NCBI GenBank assembly: GCA_016212095.1
Contig: JACRHH010000002.1
Location: forward strand, 58,997-122,996
Direction: 5' to 3'
Source of the DNA: Nitrospirota bacterium
GTDB taxonomy: Bacteria > Nitrospirota > Thermodesulfovibrionia > SZUA-242
Length of the DNA stretch: 64,000 nucleotides
Shown here: piece by piece, positions 43,925 through 52,183 of the stretch
How the letters are laid out: each line of letters starts with the position of its first letter
Numbering within the stretch: position 1 is the first letter of the stretch
Notes under the pieces: generated by a model
Told to the model about the DNA's origin: nothing
The model's database searches: none
The model's input: the letters and a program-made list of their open reading frames with translations, nothing else
Made by a program: the position numbers and the translations under genes

Positions 43925-44169
43925 ACATGCTGAATGAAGAAAAAGACGAAAGAAATCATGAGCTTCGGTTAATGCCGGAGCTTCAGCTGATGACTGTCAG
44001 GGAAGCAGAATCTCCCTCGCGCCACAGGTTCCTGATGGGAATCATCAACAGGCATACGCGTAGGCTTCCGTCGCGTCCGGTTCTGTTTCCAGGCATGGGA
44101 GACGGCATGGCGTGGCGCTCCGCAACCTCGTTCGACGACATAACCTGCACCGGCAGGCAGGACGCGTGA
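43921..44169 (+). CDS. Small uncharacterised protein between murG and murC
   Basis: An 82-residue open frame with a good AAAGGAG ribosome site 4-5 bases before ATG 43921. The start overlaps the murG stop (ATGA) and its stop overlaps the murC GTG start (GTGA), the tight coupling seen for genuine genes in this operon. The protein is acidic at first (LNEEKDERNHELRL), then basic (IINRHTRRLPSRP) and has no membrane helix or recognisable domain. I know no family for it. It may serve only to couple murC translation to murG. Confidence 0.55.
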   Translation: MNMLNEEKDERNHELRLMPELQLMTVREAESPSRHRFLMGIINRHTRRLPSRPVLFPGMGDGMAWRSATSFDDITCTGRQDA

Positions 44170-45551
44170 CGCGCTTTCGCGGCATACGCAGCATCCATTT
44201 CGTCGGAATAGGCGGAATAGGAATGAGCGGCATCGCCGAGGTGCTGCATAACCTTGGCTACGCCGTAAGCGGCACCGACGCGAAGGAATCGGCCACAACG
44301 CTTCGCCTGCGGGATCTTGGGCTGCGCGTGACCATCGGCCATTCGGCGGCTGCCGTTGCCGGAGCGCAGGTTGTCGTGATCTCGTCGGCTGTGAAGCCGG
44401 ACAATCCGGAGGTTGTCGAGGCGAAAAGGCGCTCGGTTCCCGTCATACCGCGCGCCGAGATGCTGGCCGAACTGATGCGCCTCAAAGACGGCATCGCGGT
44501 TGCCGGAAGCCACGGCAAGACCACGACCACTTCGCTTATAGCCACAGTGCTCTCCGGCTTCGATCCCACGGTGGTGATCGGCGGAAAGCTCAAGGCGCTT
44601 GGAACGAATGCCCGGCTCGGACAAGGCGATCTCCTGGTTGCCGAGGCCGACGAAAGCGACGGATCGTTTCTGTTTCTCACGCCGATAGTCTCGGTTGTGA
44701 CGAACATAGACCGCGAGCATATGGATCATTACAAGTCGATGGAGGCGCTCCGGAAGGCGTTTCTCGATTTCATGAACAAGGTTCCGTTCTACGGGCTGTC
44801 TATCGTCTGCAAGGACGACCAGAACCTTCGCGACCTCATTCCCGACGTCCACCGCCGCCTGATCACGTACGGAATTACAGCCGACGCCGATCTGGTGGCC
44901 CGCGACATCGAACGCTCAGGCGCGGGCTCGCGGTTCACCGCGCTTTTGAAGGGCGCCACGCTCGGCAGGTTTTTTGTGCCGTCGCCCGGCATTCATAACG
45001 TGTCGAACTCGCTTGCGGCCATCGCGGCGGCGCTCGAAGTGGGGATGAGTCCGGCGGCCATTGCCGACGCGCTTGCCACATTCGACGGCATTCAGCGCAG
45101 GTTCGAGCTTAAGGGCGCAGCGGGCGGCATTCGCGTTTACGACGATTACGCGCATCATCCGTCGGAGATACGGGCCACGCTTGCAGCGGCCAAAAGCCTT
45201 GACGGACGGCTTCTGGTTCTGTTCCAGCCGCACAGATACACGCGCACCAGAGACCTGATGGCGGATTTCTTCAACGCGTTCCGCGACGCCGGCCGGCTTT
45301 ACCTGATGGACATTTACCCGGCGGGCGAGACGCCGATTGATGGCGTGCATTCGTCGGTTCTCGAAAACGGCATAGGCGAATACAGTCAGGTGGATGTGGT
45401 TTACGAGGCAGACCGCGCCGTGATGCGCCGCAGGATTCTGGCTGACATGCGCCCCGGCGACGTTCTGTTTACGATGGGCGCAGGCGATGTTTTTAAAATG
45501 GGCGAGGAGATTGTCGTGGAATTATCGGTTGAAGACGCGGATGAAGGGTAG
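44166..45551 (+). CDS. murC: UDP-MurNAc:L-alanine ligase
   Basis: A 461-residue Mur ligase that adds the first L-alanine of the stem peptide. IHFVGIGGIGMSGIAE lies near the N-terminus, the P-loop is AGSHGKTTTTSL, then EADESDGSF, NIDREHMDHY, DDYAHHPSEI and FQPHRYTRT. GTG 44166 is chosen because it overlaps the upstream stop (GTGA) with AGGCAGGA before it, and gives a normal N-terminus; a longer frame from 44112 is less likely. Confidence 0.94.
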   Translation: MTRFRGIRSIHFVGIGGIGMSGIAEVLHNLGYAVSGTDAKESATTLRLRDLGLRVTIGHSAAAVAGAQVVVISSAVKPDNPEVVEAKRRSVPVIPRAEMLAELMRLKDGIAVAGSHGKTTTTSLIATVLSGFDPTVVIGGKLKALGTNARLGQGDLLVAEADESDGSFLFLTPIVSVVTNIDREHMDHYKSMEALRKAFLDFMNKVPFYGLSIVCKDDQNLRDLIPDVHRRLITYGITADADLVARDIERSGAGSRFTALLKGATLGRFFVPSPGIHNVSNSLAAIAAALEVGMSPAAIADALATFDGIQRRFELKGAAGGIRVYDDYAHHPSEIRATLAAAKSLDGRLLVLFQPHRYTRTRDLMADFFNAFRDAGRLYLMDIYPAGETPIDGVHSSVLENGIGEYSQVDVVYEADRAVMRRRILADMRPGDVLFTMGAGDVFKMGEEIVVELSVEDADEG

Positions 45552-45554
45552 GCA

Positions 45555-46499
45555 ATGATGTCGGCGATTATCAGGCTGACGCCGGAATACTGGCTTGAAC
45601 GCTTCCCAGAAGGCGCGTTTTCGGGCGAGGCTCATTTCGACGAGCCGATGTCCGCGCATACCACGCTGCGGCTTGGCGGCCCGGCGGACGCTTTCATCGT
45701 TCCAGCCGACGTGGTCTCGTTTCAGCGCGTGATAAAGGGATTGACTGAAGACGGCAGCCCGCTTGCGGTTGTGGGAGCCGGAAGCAATCTGGTTGTGCGC
45801 GACGGCGGCATTACGGGCGCGGCGGTTTCGCTGTCGAAGCTTTCACGGCTTGAGACGCTGAAGGAGGACGATTCGACTGTCCGGGTTTTCGTTGAGGCAG
45901 GCGCAATGCTTGGCCGCCTTGTGCGCTTCTGCGCGGAAAAGGGCCTGACCGGAATGGAAGGGCTTGCCGGAATTCCGGGAACTGTCGGCGGCGCGATAAG
46001 AATGAACGCCGGTTCGTATGGCTGCGAAATGAGGAATGTGATCGATTCCGTGGTTGTCATGAGCGCAAGGGGATCGATCGAGCGCGTTGTCGCAGGCAAA
46101 ATTCCGTTTGCGTACAGGGATTGGGGGCTTGGAGCGGACAGGTTCGTGATCGGCGCGAATCTTGTTTTCGGCAAAAGCGAGCCGGTGAAGGTTTTAAACG
46201 CAACCACCGAAAACCTTCGCCGCAAGCGCGAAAGCCAGCCGATTGCCGAGCGGAGCGCCGGATGCGTGTTCAAAAACCCGCCCGAAATGGCGGCATGGCG
46301 GCTGATCGACGAGGCCGGAATGCGCGGCGCGGCGGAAGGCGCGATTGCTGTTAGCGCGATGCACGCGAATTTCTTCATAAACACCGGCGGCGGCACGACG
46401 GCGCAGTTCGTTGCGCTCATGGAACGCGTGGCCGAGGCGGTTGAAAAAACGGCGGGCGTGAGGCTTGAACCTGAAGTGAAGCTGATTGGCCAGCAGTGA
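45555..46499 (+). CDS. murB: UDP-N-acetylenolpyruvoylglucosamine reductase
   Basis: A 314-residue flavoprotein that reduces UDP-GlcNAc-enolpyruvate to UDP-MurNAc. FAD-binding motifs HTTLRLGGPADAF, VVGAGSNLVVRDGGI and GIPGTVGGAIRMNAG are present. The proton-donor position lies in RSAGCVFKNP, so Cys replaces the Ser of the E. coli enzyme, a substitution seen in other MurB proteins. The last codons (KLIGQQ) are the first unit of a 20-bp tandem repeat that continues past the stop. Confidence 0.93.
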   Translation: MMSAIIRLTPEYWLERFPEGAFSGEAHFDEPMSAHTTLRLGGPADAFIVPADVVSFQRVIKGLTEDGSPLAVVGAGSNLVVRDGGITGAAVSLSKLSRLETLKEDDSTVRVFVEAGAMLGRLVRFCAEKGLTGMEGLAGIPGTVGGAIRMNAGSYGCEMRNVIDSVVVMSARGSIERVVAGKIPFAYRDWGLGADRFVIGANLVFGKSEPVKVLNATTENLRRKRESQPIAERSAGCVFKNPPEMAAWRLIDEAGMRGAAEGAIAVSAMHANFFINTGGGTTAQFVALMERVAEAVEKTAGVRLEPEVKLIGQQ

Positions 46500-46569
46500 A
46501 ACTGATTGGCCAGCAGTGAAACTGATTGGCCAGCAATGAAACTGATTGGCCAGCAATGAAACTGATTGG
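46477..46569. repeat. 20-bp tandem repeat, four units plus a partial one, at the murB-ddl junction
   Basis: The unit TGAAACTGATTGGCCAGCAG recurs at 46477, 46497, 46517 and 46537 with one or two substitutions, and a 13-base partial unit starts at 46557. Because the unit begins with TGA and 20 is not a multiple of three, the copies place stop codons in successive frames. The first unit codes for the MurB end; the rest are untranslated and run up to the ddl ribosome site. Confidence 0.9.
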
Positions 46570-46586
46570 AAGGGAGACTGTGGAAG

Positions 46587-47534
46587 TTGACGGGTAACGG
46601 AAAAAAGCCGGGCGTAAGGCGAATCGGCGTGATCATGGGCGGCGAGTCGGCTGAGCGCGAGGTTTCGCTTGCAAGCGGGCGCGGCATTGCCGACGAGCTT
46701 GCGCGAATTGGCTACACGGTTGTCGAGATCGACGCCGGACGCGATCTTGCGGCGCGGGTGACGGAAGCCGAAATCGATCTGGCGTTTATTGCGCTTCACG
46801 GCGGAGCCGGGGAAAACGGCGCGGTTCAGGGCATGTTCGAGGTGATGGGAATGCCGTACACCGGTTCCGGCATTCTGGCCTCGGCGGCTGCCATGGACAA
46901 GGCGGCGTCGAAAATTCTGTTTGCGCGCGCGGGCCTTCGCGTTCCCGGTCATGTGGTTGTAGATAAGGATTCAGCGGAAGCATTTTCAGCGGACAGCATC
47001 GGTTTTCCTCTTCCATACGTGGTCAAGCCCGCCGCCGAAGGCTCCAGCATCGGCGTCTGCATAGTTAACAGCGAACCTGAACTCCAAGCCGCGCTTGCAG
47101 ATGCCTTCCGCTACGGAAGCCGGGCGCTTGTCGAGGAGTATGTGAAGGGCAAGGAAATTCAGATAGGCGTGCTTCGCAACAGGACGCTTGGCGGCGTTGA
47201 GGTTCGCCCGAAAAAGGCGTTCTACGATTACGAATGCAAGTACACGAAGGGCATGACCGAGTATATCCTGCCGCCGGAAATTCCGGACGACGTGCTTGAA
47301 CGCCTGAAAGACGCGGCGCTTCGGGCGCACCGGGCGCTTGGATGCTCGGTTTACAGCCGCGTGGATTTTCTGGTTGACAGCACCGGCAGGGAATATGTTC
47401 TTGAGGTGAACACGCTTCCGGGCATGACGCCCACAAGCCTGATGCCGAAGATTGCGGCCCTTGCGGGCATGAGTTTTGGAATGCTGCTGGAGGAGATCAT
47501 TGGCGCGTCGATCGAAGAACGAAAGCGGCGATAA
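46587..47534 (+). CDS. ddl: D-alanine-D-alanine ligase
   Basis: A 315-residue ATP-grasp enzyme producing D-Ala-D-Ala for MurF. Motifs: GVIMGGESAEREVSLASG, FIALHGGAGENGAVQG, YTGSGILASAAAMDK, VKPAAEGSSIGV, YSRVDFLVD and LEVNTLPGMTPTSL. TTG 46587 is chosen because AGGGAG lies 10 bases upstream and the N-terminus is family-like; TTG 46566, inside the tandem repeat, is the longer alternative. Confidence 0.94.
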   Translation: MTGNGKKPGVRRIGVIMGGESAEREVSLASGRGIADELARIGYTVVEIDAGRDLAARVTEAEIDLAFIALHGGAGENGAVQGMFEVMGMPYTGSGILASAAAMDKAASKILFARAGLRVPGHVVVDKDSAEAFSADSIGFPLPYVVKPAAEGSSIGVCIVNSEPELQAALADAFRYGSRALVEEYVKGKEIQIGVLRNRTLGGVEVRPKKAFYDYECKYTKGMTEYILPPEIPDDVLERLKDAALRAHRALGCSVYSRVDFLVDSTGREYVLEVNTLPGMTPTSLMPKIAALAGMSFGMLLEEIIGASIEERKRR

Positions 47535-48459
47535 GCCCGAATCCGCCCGGCGCGGAACAAGGCTCAGACGTTGGCTGATCCTTCCGGCGGCGCTTCTGCT
47601 TGTTGGCGTGGCCGCGCTTGCCGTCTATGCGGCAACCGGCGGAGCGTCATCCGTATTCGCCTCGGTCGCTCCGGTGCGCTATATCCTTGTGGAGGGCAAC
47701 CGCAGGCTTGCAAAGGGCGAGGTCGCTTCGGCCATCGATACCACCCGCGACGGCATGTTCACGCTGAACCTGGGAAACGTGGAGAGCGATCTTGTAACCC
47801 GCGTGCCGTGGATAAAGGATGTGCGCATAAGGAAGGAATTCCCGGCGACGCTTCGGGTGCTTGTGAGCGAGCGCAGCCCGGTTGCGCTTCTTGACAGCGG
47901 CCTGTCGCTTTACTATGTCGATGCCGAGGGCAAGGTCATCGAGAAGATAGCATCCGGCGAAACGCAGCCGTTCCTGCCGGTCGTCAAGGGGGTTACAACC
48001 GGTGCTGTCTCGCGGGATGTGATCGAGCTGATCGAAGCGCTTGAGGCCAAGGGTTTTACCGGCGGAAACGAGCCGGTCGAAATTCAGGCTGGCGATCCGG
48101 GCGCGATGTCCGTGAAGGTTGACGGTCTGCTTGTGAGGATGGGCGTGGGGCGGTACGAGGAGAAGCTCGACCGATGGATCGACATAGAGGAGCAGATCAT
48201 GAAGCAGGGCGCGCCGATTGAATACGTGGATCTGCGCTTTGCCGGACGGGTTGTGGTTCAGCAGGCCGCGCCGCCGGAGGAAGAGAAAACGGAAGCTGAA
48301 AAAGATGAAAAGAAGCGCGACGCCAAGGCTGTCGCCAAAAAATCGCCTGAAACCGGAAAGACTGTGAAGACGGTGAAAAAGGAAACACCCAAACGGGGGT
48401 CGAAACCGGCTCCGAAACAGGTTGTGTCGAAGGGGAAGAAACATGCCAAGGCAGGCTGA
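47500..48459 (+). CDS. ftsQ: Cell division protein FtsQ with long charged C-terminal tail
   Basis: A 319-residue bitopic protein: basic cytoplasmic N-terminus, transmembrane helix (about 28-46, LILPAALLLVGVAALAVYA), a POTRA domain (about 60-130, RYILVEGNRRLAKGEV) and the FtsQ beta domain. It bridges the divisome with FtsL and FtsB. The last 63 residues are rich in Lys, Glu and Ala (from EEEKTEAEKDEKK), an unusual periplasmic tail. TTG 47500 has GGAGGAG just upstream and overlaps ddl by 35 bases. Confidence 0.87.
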   Translation: MARRSKNESGDKPESARRGTRLRRWLILPAALLLVGVAALAVYAATGGASSVFASVAPVRYILVEGNRRLAKGEVASAIDTTRDGMFTLNLGNVESDLVTRVPWIKDVRIRKEFPATLRVLVSERSPVALLDSGLSLYYVDAEGKVIEKIASGETQPFLPVVKGVTTGAVSRDVIELIEALEAKGFTGGNEPVEIQAGDPGAMSVKVDGLLVRMGVGRYEEKLDRWIDIEEQIMKQGAPIEYVDLRFAGRVVVQQAAPPEEEKTEAEKDEKKRDAKAVAKKSPETGKTVKTVKKETPKRGSKPAPKQVVSKGKKHAKAG

Positions 48460-49705
48460 TATTGTTGTCGGCCTCGACGTTGGCGCGACGAAGATATGCG
48501 CCATTGTCGGCGAGGTCAAGCCGGGCGGCGTTGATGTGACCGGCGTGGGTTGCGCTGTATCGAAAGGGCTTCGCAAGGGCATGGTCGTCAATATCGAAAC
48601 GACGGTCGAGTCGATAAAAAAGGCCGTGCATGAGGCCGGAGAGATGGCCGGAGTCGAGATCCGCTCGGTTGCCGCCGGAATCGCCGGTGGCCATGTGAAG
48701 GGCTTTTCGAGCAGGGGAGCGGTTGCCGTGCGCGACGGCGAGGTTTCTCAAGCCGACATCGACAGGGCAGTGGATGCGGCGAAGGCTGTAGCCATTCCGA
48801 TTGACCGCGAGATACTTCATGTGATCGTGCGCGGCTACTCTATAGACGGGCAGGACGGAATTGAAAATCCGCTCGGCATGTCGGGCTCGCGTCTTGAGGC
48901 CGATGTTCATCTGGTAACCGGCGCGGTTTCGGCTGTTCGCAATCTGGTGAAATGCTGCGAGAAGGCCGGGCTTGAGGTGTCGGACATTGTGCTCGACACC
49001 ATCGCTTCCGCCGAGGCGGTGCTCACGAAAGACGAAAAGGAGCTTGGCGTCGCGCTTGTGGACATCGGCGGCGACACAACTGACATCGCGCTATTCCGCG
49101 AGCGGGCGATAATGGGAACCTCGGTAATCGCAATCGGCGGAAATCATTTCAGCACAGATCTGGCTGTCGGTCTGCGGATTCCGCCCGCCGATGCCGAGCG
49201 CACAAAAATTGACTTCGGAACCGCGCTTGTGTCGCGCATAAAGAAAAACGAGATGATACGCGTGAAGGGAATCGCCGAGGGAGGCGCGGTCGAGCTTCCG
49301 AGGCGCTATCTGGTGGAGATCATCCAGCCCCGCGCCGACGAGCTTCTGCGCCTGATCGAGCGGGAGATCAGGAGCGTGTCGGCGGACGGCGAAATGCCGG
49401 CTGCGGTTGTGTTTACCGGCGGCGCATGCCTGCTTGACGGCTTTCGCGAGCTGGCAGAAGAAATTCTGGGAATTCCGGCAAGAAGAGGAATTCCGTCCGG
49501 CGCTGGCGGTCTGGCAGAGCTTGTCAATTCTCCGGCGCACGCAACCGGCGTGGGGCTTCTGCTTCGCATGGCCAGAACGCGCGGCGAAGCGCGCGACTGC
49601 ATTATGGCTGACGAATCGGACGGAGGCGAAACAGGAGAAGACGGCGCGTTCAAGGGCGTGCTTGAGAGGATGAAATCGTGGGCAGGCGGGATTCTGGGAT
49701 TTTAG
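48443..49705 (+). CDS. ftsA: Cell division protein FtsA
   Basis: A 420-residue actin-like protein that tethers FtsZ to the membrane. IVVGLDVGATKICAIVGE opens domain 1A, the ATPase motifs VALVDIGGDTTDIAL and VVFTGGACLLDGF are present, and the C-terminus (LERMKSWAGGILGF) is the amphipathic membrane-targeting helix. AAGGGGAAG precedes ATG 48443, which overlaps ftsQ by 17 bases. Confidence 0.95.
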   Translation: MPRQADIVVGLDVGATKICAIVGEVKPGGVDVTGVGCAVSKGLRKGMVVNIETTVESIKKAVHEAGEMAGVEIRSVAAGIAGGHVKGFSSRGAVAVRDGEVSQADIDRAVDAAKAVAIPIDREILHVIVRGYSIDGQDGIENPLGMSGSRLEADVHLVTGAVSAVRNLVKCCEKAGLEVSDIVLDTIASAEAVLTKDEKELGVALVDIGGDTTDIALFRERAIMGTSVIAIGGNHFSTDLAVGLRIPPADAERTKIDFGTALVSRIKKNEMIRVKGIAEGGAVELPRRYLVEIIQPRADELLRLIEREIRSVSADGEMPAAVVFTGGACLLDGFRELAEEILGIPARRGIPSGAGGLAELVNSPAHATGVGLLLRMARTRGEARDCIMADESDGGETGEDGAFKGVLERMKSWAGGILGF

Positions 49706-49721
49706 CCGTCTGCGTTAAATT

Positions 49722-49750
49722 TTGTTTTAAAAATAGTCGCAAGCTGTAAT
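49722..49750 (+). promoter_or_regulatory. Weak candidate promoter before ftsZ
   Basis: TTGTTT (49722-49727) and TGTAAT (49745-49750) are 17 bases apart in the 66-base ftsA-ftsZ spacer, the only sizeable gap in the later dcw cluster. An internal promoter here would allow extra ftsZ expression, as is common in dcw clusters. Confidence 0.3.
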
Positions 49751-49771
49751 AAGCAAAGGAGGATTCAGTGC

Positions 49772-51073
49772 ATGTTTGAGATCGAGGAAATCGGCGGGAC
49801 TTTCAACAGGGCAAAGATCAAGGTCGTGGGCGTTGGAGGCGCGGGCGGAAACGCGGTGAACAACATGATAACCTCAGGCCTGAGCGGCGTGGAATTCATT
49901 GTTATGAATACCGACAATCAGGACTTGGCGGCGTCGCTTGCGCCGCGCAAGATTCAGATCGGCGAGGCAATTACGCGCGGGCTTGGCGCCGGAGCCGATC
50001 CGGAAAGAGGCAGGCAGGCGGCGCTTGAGGCAAAAGACGCCATTTCAGAAGCGATTGCCGGAGCGGACATGGTGTTCATCACAGCCGGAATGGGCGGCGG
50101 AACCGGAACCGGAGCCGCTCCGGTCGTGGCCGAGGCCGCGCGCGAGCAGGGCATACTCACCGTCGGCGTCGTAACCAAGCCGTTCATATTCGAGGGCGTG
50201 CGCCGCACGAGAAACGCCGAATCCGGCCTGAAGGAATTGAAGCAGCATGTCGATTCGATCATCACCATCCAGAACAACCGCCTGCTTTCGGTTGCAAAAG
50301 ATCGCCCGTTCCTCGAAGCGTTCCGCATCGCCGACGACGTGTTGCGTCATGCGGTGCAGGGAATCTCGGACATCATTCAGGTGTCGGGACTTATAAATGT
50401 TGATTTCGCCGACGTGAGCGCCGTGATGAGCGGCATGGGCAAGACCGTCATGGGAACCGGCAGGAGTTCGGGCGAAAACCGGGCGCATACCGCCGCGAAG
50501 CAGGCCATCGCAAGCCCGCTTCTGGACGACATCAGCATAGAGGGCGCGCGCGGCATTCTTGTGAACATCACCGGCGGCGCGGGCATGTCGGTCATGGATG
50601 TTCACGAGGCTGTTTCGCTCGTTCAGGAGATGGCCGATCAGGACGCAAACGTTATCTTCGGCGCGGTGATCAATCCCGCTCTTGAAGACGAGATCATCGT
50701 CACCGTTATCGCAACCGGGTTCGAGGAGAAGCGCGAGGCGGTCAAGCCTCCGGCCAGCGTTCGCGACTGGGCCGCAAGCCGGCCGGCCATGACCATGCCG
50801 CCGGTTGCGCCAATCGTATCAACCAGGCAACAGGCTGCGCCAATTTCATCCGTTGAGCCGGTTTCGGCTCCTGTTTCCACTCCCGTATCCGCGCCTGCGA
50901 TGCCGTCGTTTGCGTCTGTTTCGCATAACAGGGGCGGCGGTTTGGGCAGGCTTCTGTCGAAGGATATTTCGCTCGATTTCATCCCGGAGCCGCAGATAAA
51001 CGAGGACCCGCTCGATGTGCCGACATTCCTGCGCCGCCCGATGGCCGCGCTGTCACGCGGCGGAAGCGCGTGA
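49772..51073 (+). CDS. ftsZ: Cell division GTPase FtsZ
   Basis: A 433-residue tubulin homologue forming the Z-ring. [15 protein letters not shown] (18-32), the tubulin signature GGGTGTG (108-114) and the synergy-loop NVDFADV are intact. A Pro/Ser/Val-rich linker (about 325-390) leads to the C-terminal partner-binding peptide [12 protein letters not shown] strong AAAGGAGG precedes ATG 49772. Confidence 0.97.
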   Translation: MFEIEEIGGTFNRAKIKVVGVGGAGGNAVNNMITSGLSGVEFIVMNTDNQDLAASLAPRKIQIGEAITRGLGAGADPERGRQAALEAKDAISEAIAGADMVFITAGMGGGTGTGAAPVVAEAAREQGILTVGVVTKPFIFEGVRRTRNAESGLKELKQHVDSIITIQNNRLLSVAKDRPFLEAFRIADDVLRHAVQGISDIIQVSGLINVDFADVSAVMSGMGKTVMGTGRSSGENRAHTAAKQAIASPLLDDISIEGARGILVNITGGAGMSVMDVHEAVSLVQEMADQDANVIFGAVINPALEDEIIVTVIATGFEEKREAVKPPASVRDWAASRPAMTMPPVAPIVSTRQQAAPISSVEPVSAPVSTPVSAPAMPSFASVSHNRGGGLGRLLSKDISLDFIPEPQINEDPLDVPTFLRRPMAALSRGGSA

Positions 51074-51132
51074 TTTAGTAAACAGGCCCAGCAAGCGCGG
51101 AGTCTGGCCCAGCCCGACGCCGCGCTCCATTC

Positions 51133-51164
51133 CCGGTTGCGCCCCCGCGCAACCGGTTTTTTTT
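51133..51164 (+). terminator. Strong rho-independent terminator of the dcw cluster
   Basis: CCGGTTGCGC (51133-51142) and GCGCAACCGG (51147-51156) form a perfect 10-bp stem with a C4 loop, followed by T8. It ends the ftsZ transcript; the rest of the 51074-51311 spacer holds the VapBC promoter. Confidence 0.95.
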
Positions 51165-51256
51165 GTATTGGGATGCTTGCAGAGATGCCAGATCGTAGAT
51201 GCTTGATCGTTAGGGACGGCTTCATGAACGGTGTCAGTTCGCCCGTTGCGTGCCGT

Positions 51257-51285
51257 TTGACAGACATCCATTCGCATCATACAAT
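51257..51285 (+). promoter_or_regulatory. Consensus sigma70 promoter of the vapBC-like pair
   Basis: A perfect TTGACA (51257-51262), exactly 17 bases, then TACAAT (51280-51285). The start near 51292 lies 20 bases before the antitoxin ATG. VapB-VapC complexes usually repress such promoters; the operator is not resolved. Confidence 0.75.
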
Positions 51286-51311
51286 GAGCGCATATCAAGG
51301 AGGTGCATATT

Positions 51312-51545
51312 ATGCGTGCAACATTAAACATACCTGACGGTCTCATGGCCGAGGTGCAGAAATATTCGGGTGAAAAGACGAAAACCGGAGCCATTGTTGT
51401 GGCGATGGAGGAGTTTGTGCGGGAAAAAAAGATGAGACAGTTGCTTGCCCTGCGCGGCAAGATACAGATCGACTACGACTGGGAAAAGGAAGAAGAGCTT
51501 GAACTGAAGGCTCAGGAGGAGAGGTTAAAGCTTTTTGAACGATAA
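51312..51545 (+). CDS. vapB: VapB-type antitoxin (DUF2191-like)
   Basis: A 77-residue protein with an N-terminal ribbon-helix-helix-like strand and helices (MRATLNIPDGLMAEVQKYSG, then TGAIVVAMEEFVREKK) and a charged C-terminal tail, as expected of a VapB antitoxin that binds DNA and the toxin. AAGGAGGT lies 8 bases before ATG 51312; an upstream in-frame GTG is too close to that site. The toxin gene overlaps its end. Confidence 0.85.
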   Translation: MRATLNIPDGLMAEVQKYSGEKTKTGAIVVAMEEFVREKKMRQLLALRGKIQIDYDWEKEEELELKAQEERLKLFER

Positions 51546-51921
51546 GATTCTTGCCGATACAAGTGTCTGGGTGGAATTCTTCAGATACGAAACCGTTGCC
51601 GGAAACCAGCTTGCGGCGCTTCTTTCTGCGAACTCCGTATGCACCTGCGGCATTGTGCTGTTCGAACTGGTTCAGGGCGTAAGGTCTGACAAGGAGAAGG
51701 CAGTTGTGCTGAACTCGCTTTCCGGCCTGCGGTATTACGAGATGAACGAGCGATTATGGCAAAATTCCGCAGCGCTTTCGGCGGGCCTCAAGAAAAATGG
51801 ACTGACTTTGCCGCTATCCGACATCTTCATCGCCGCAATCGCCATCGAGCACGATCTCTCCATTTTCACCATCGACAGGCATTTCGAGCAGATTCCGGGC
51901 GCGCGGCTCTGGAACCCCTGA
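51535..51921 (+). CDS. vapC: VapC-type PIN-domain ribonuclease toxin
   Basis: A 128-residue PIN domain with the four acidic positions visible: Asp in ILADTSVWVEFF, Glu in VLFELVQGV, Asp in LPLSDIFIAAIAIEH and Asp in IFTIDRHFEQI. VapC toxins cleave tRNA or rRNA when free of antitoxin. Start TTG 51535 overlaps the vapB stop by 11 bases and lies 9-10 bases after GAGAGG. Confidence 0.88.
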   Translation: MNDKILADTSVWVEFFRYETVAGNQLAALLSANSVCTCGIVLFELVQGVRSDKEKAVVLNSLSGLRYYEMNERLWQNSAALSAGLKKNGLTLPLSDIFIAAIAIEHDLSIFTIDRHFEQIPGARLWNP

Positions 51922-52183
51922 TAATCAAAAATAGCGCTTGACAATCTTCCCGTGCAGGCTCTTAATATCATAAAAAGCGCTAATCGGGTAATCAGCAAAT
52001 AAAATAGCGCAATAGCAGCAAGCCGGTTTGCATCCCCCATGCAAGCCGGCGCTCGACCCCGGCAGAGAACAGGCGCACCACACAAATACGCGCCGTTTAG
52101 CATTGCAGGTGTAAAAGAACCGGCCGTTCCGGCGCATTAGCCGAACGCGGCCAGATGCTTTTAATAACTGTTGGAGGTTGGGC
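51922..52183. promoter_or_regulatory. Upstream region of the hydrogenase operon
   Basis: This 262-base spacer has no gene. TTGACA (51938-51943) with CTTAAT 17 bases on (51961-51966) is a possible promoter. Three copies of an A-rich AGCGC motif surround it: AAAATAGCGC 51928-51937, TAAAAAGCGC 51971-51980 and AAAATAGCGC 52001-52010. A 12-bp-arm palindrome with loop CCCCC follows at 52022-52050. The hydrogenase ribosome site GGAGG precedes ATG 52184. Confidence 0.4.
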
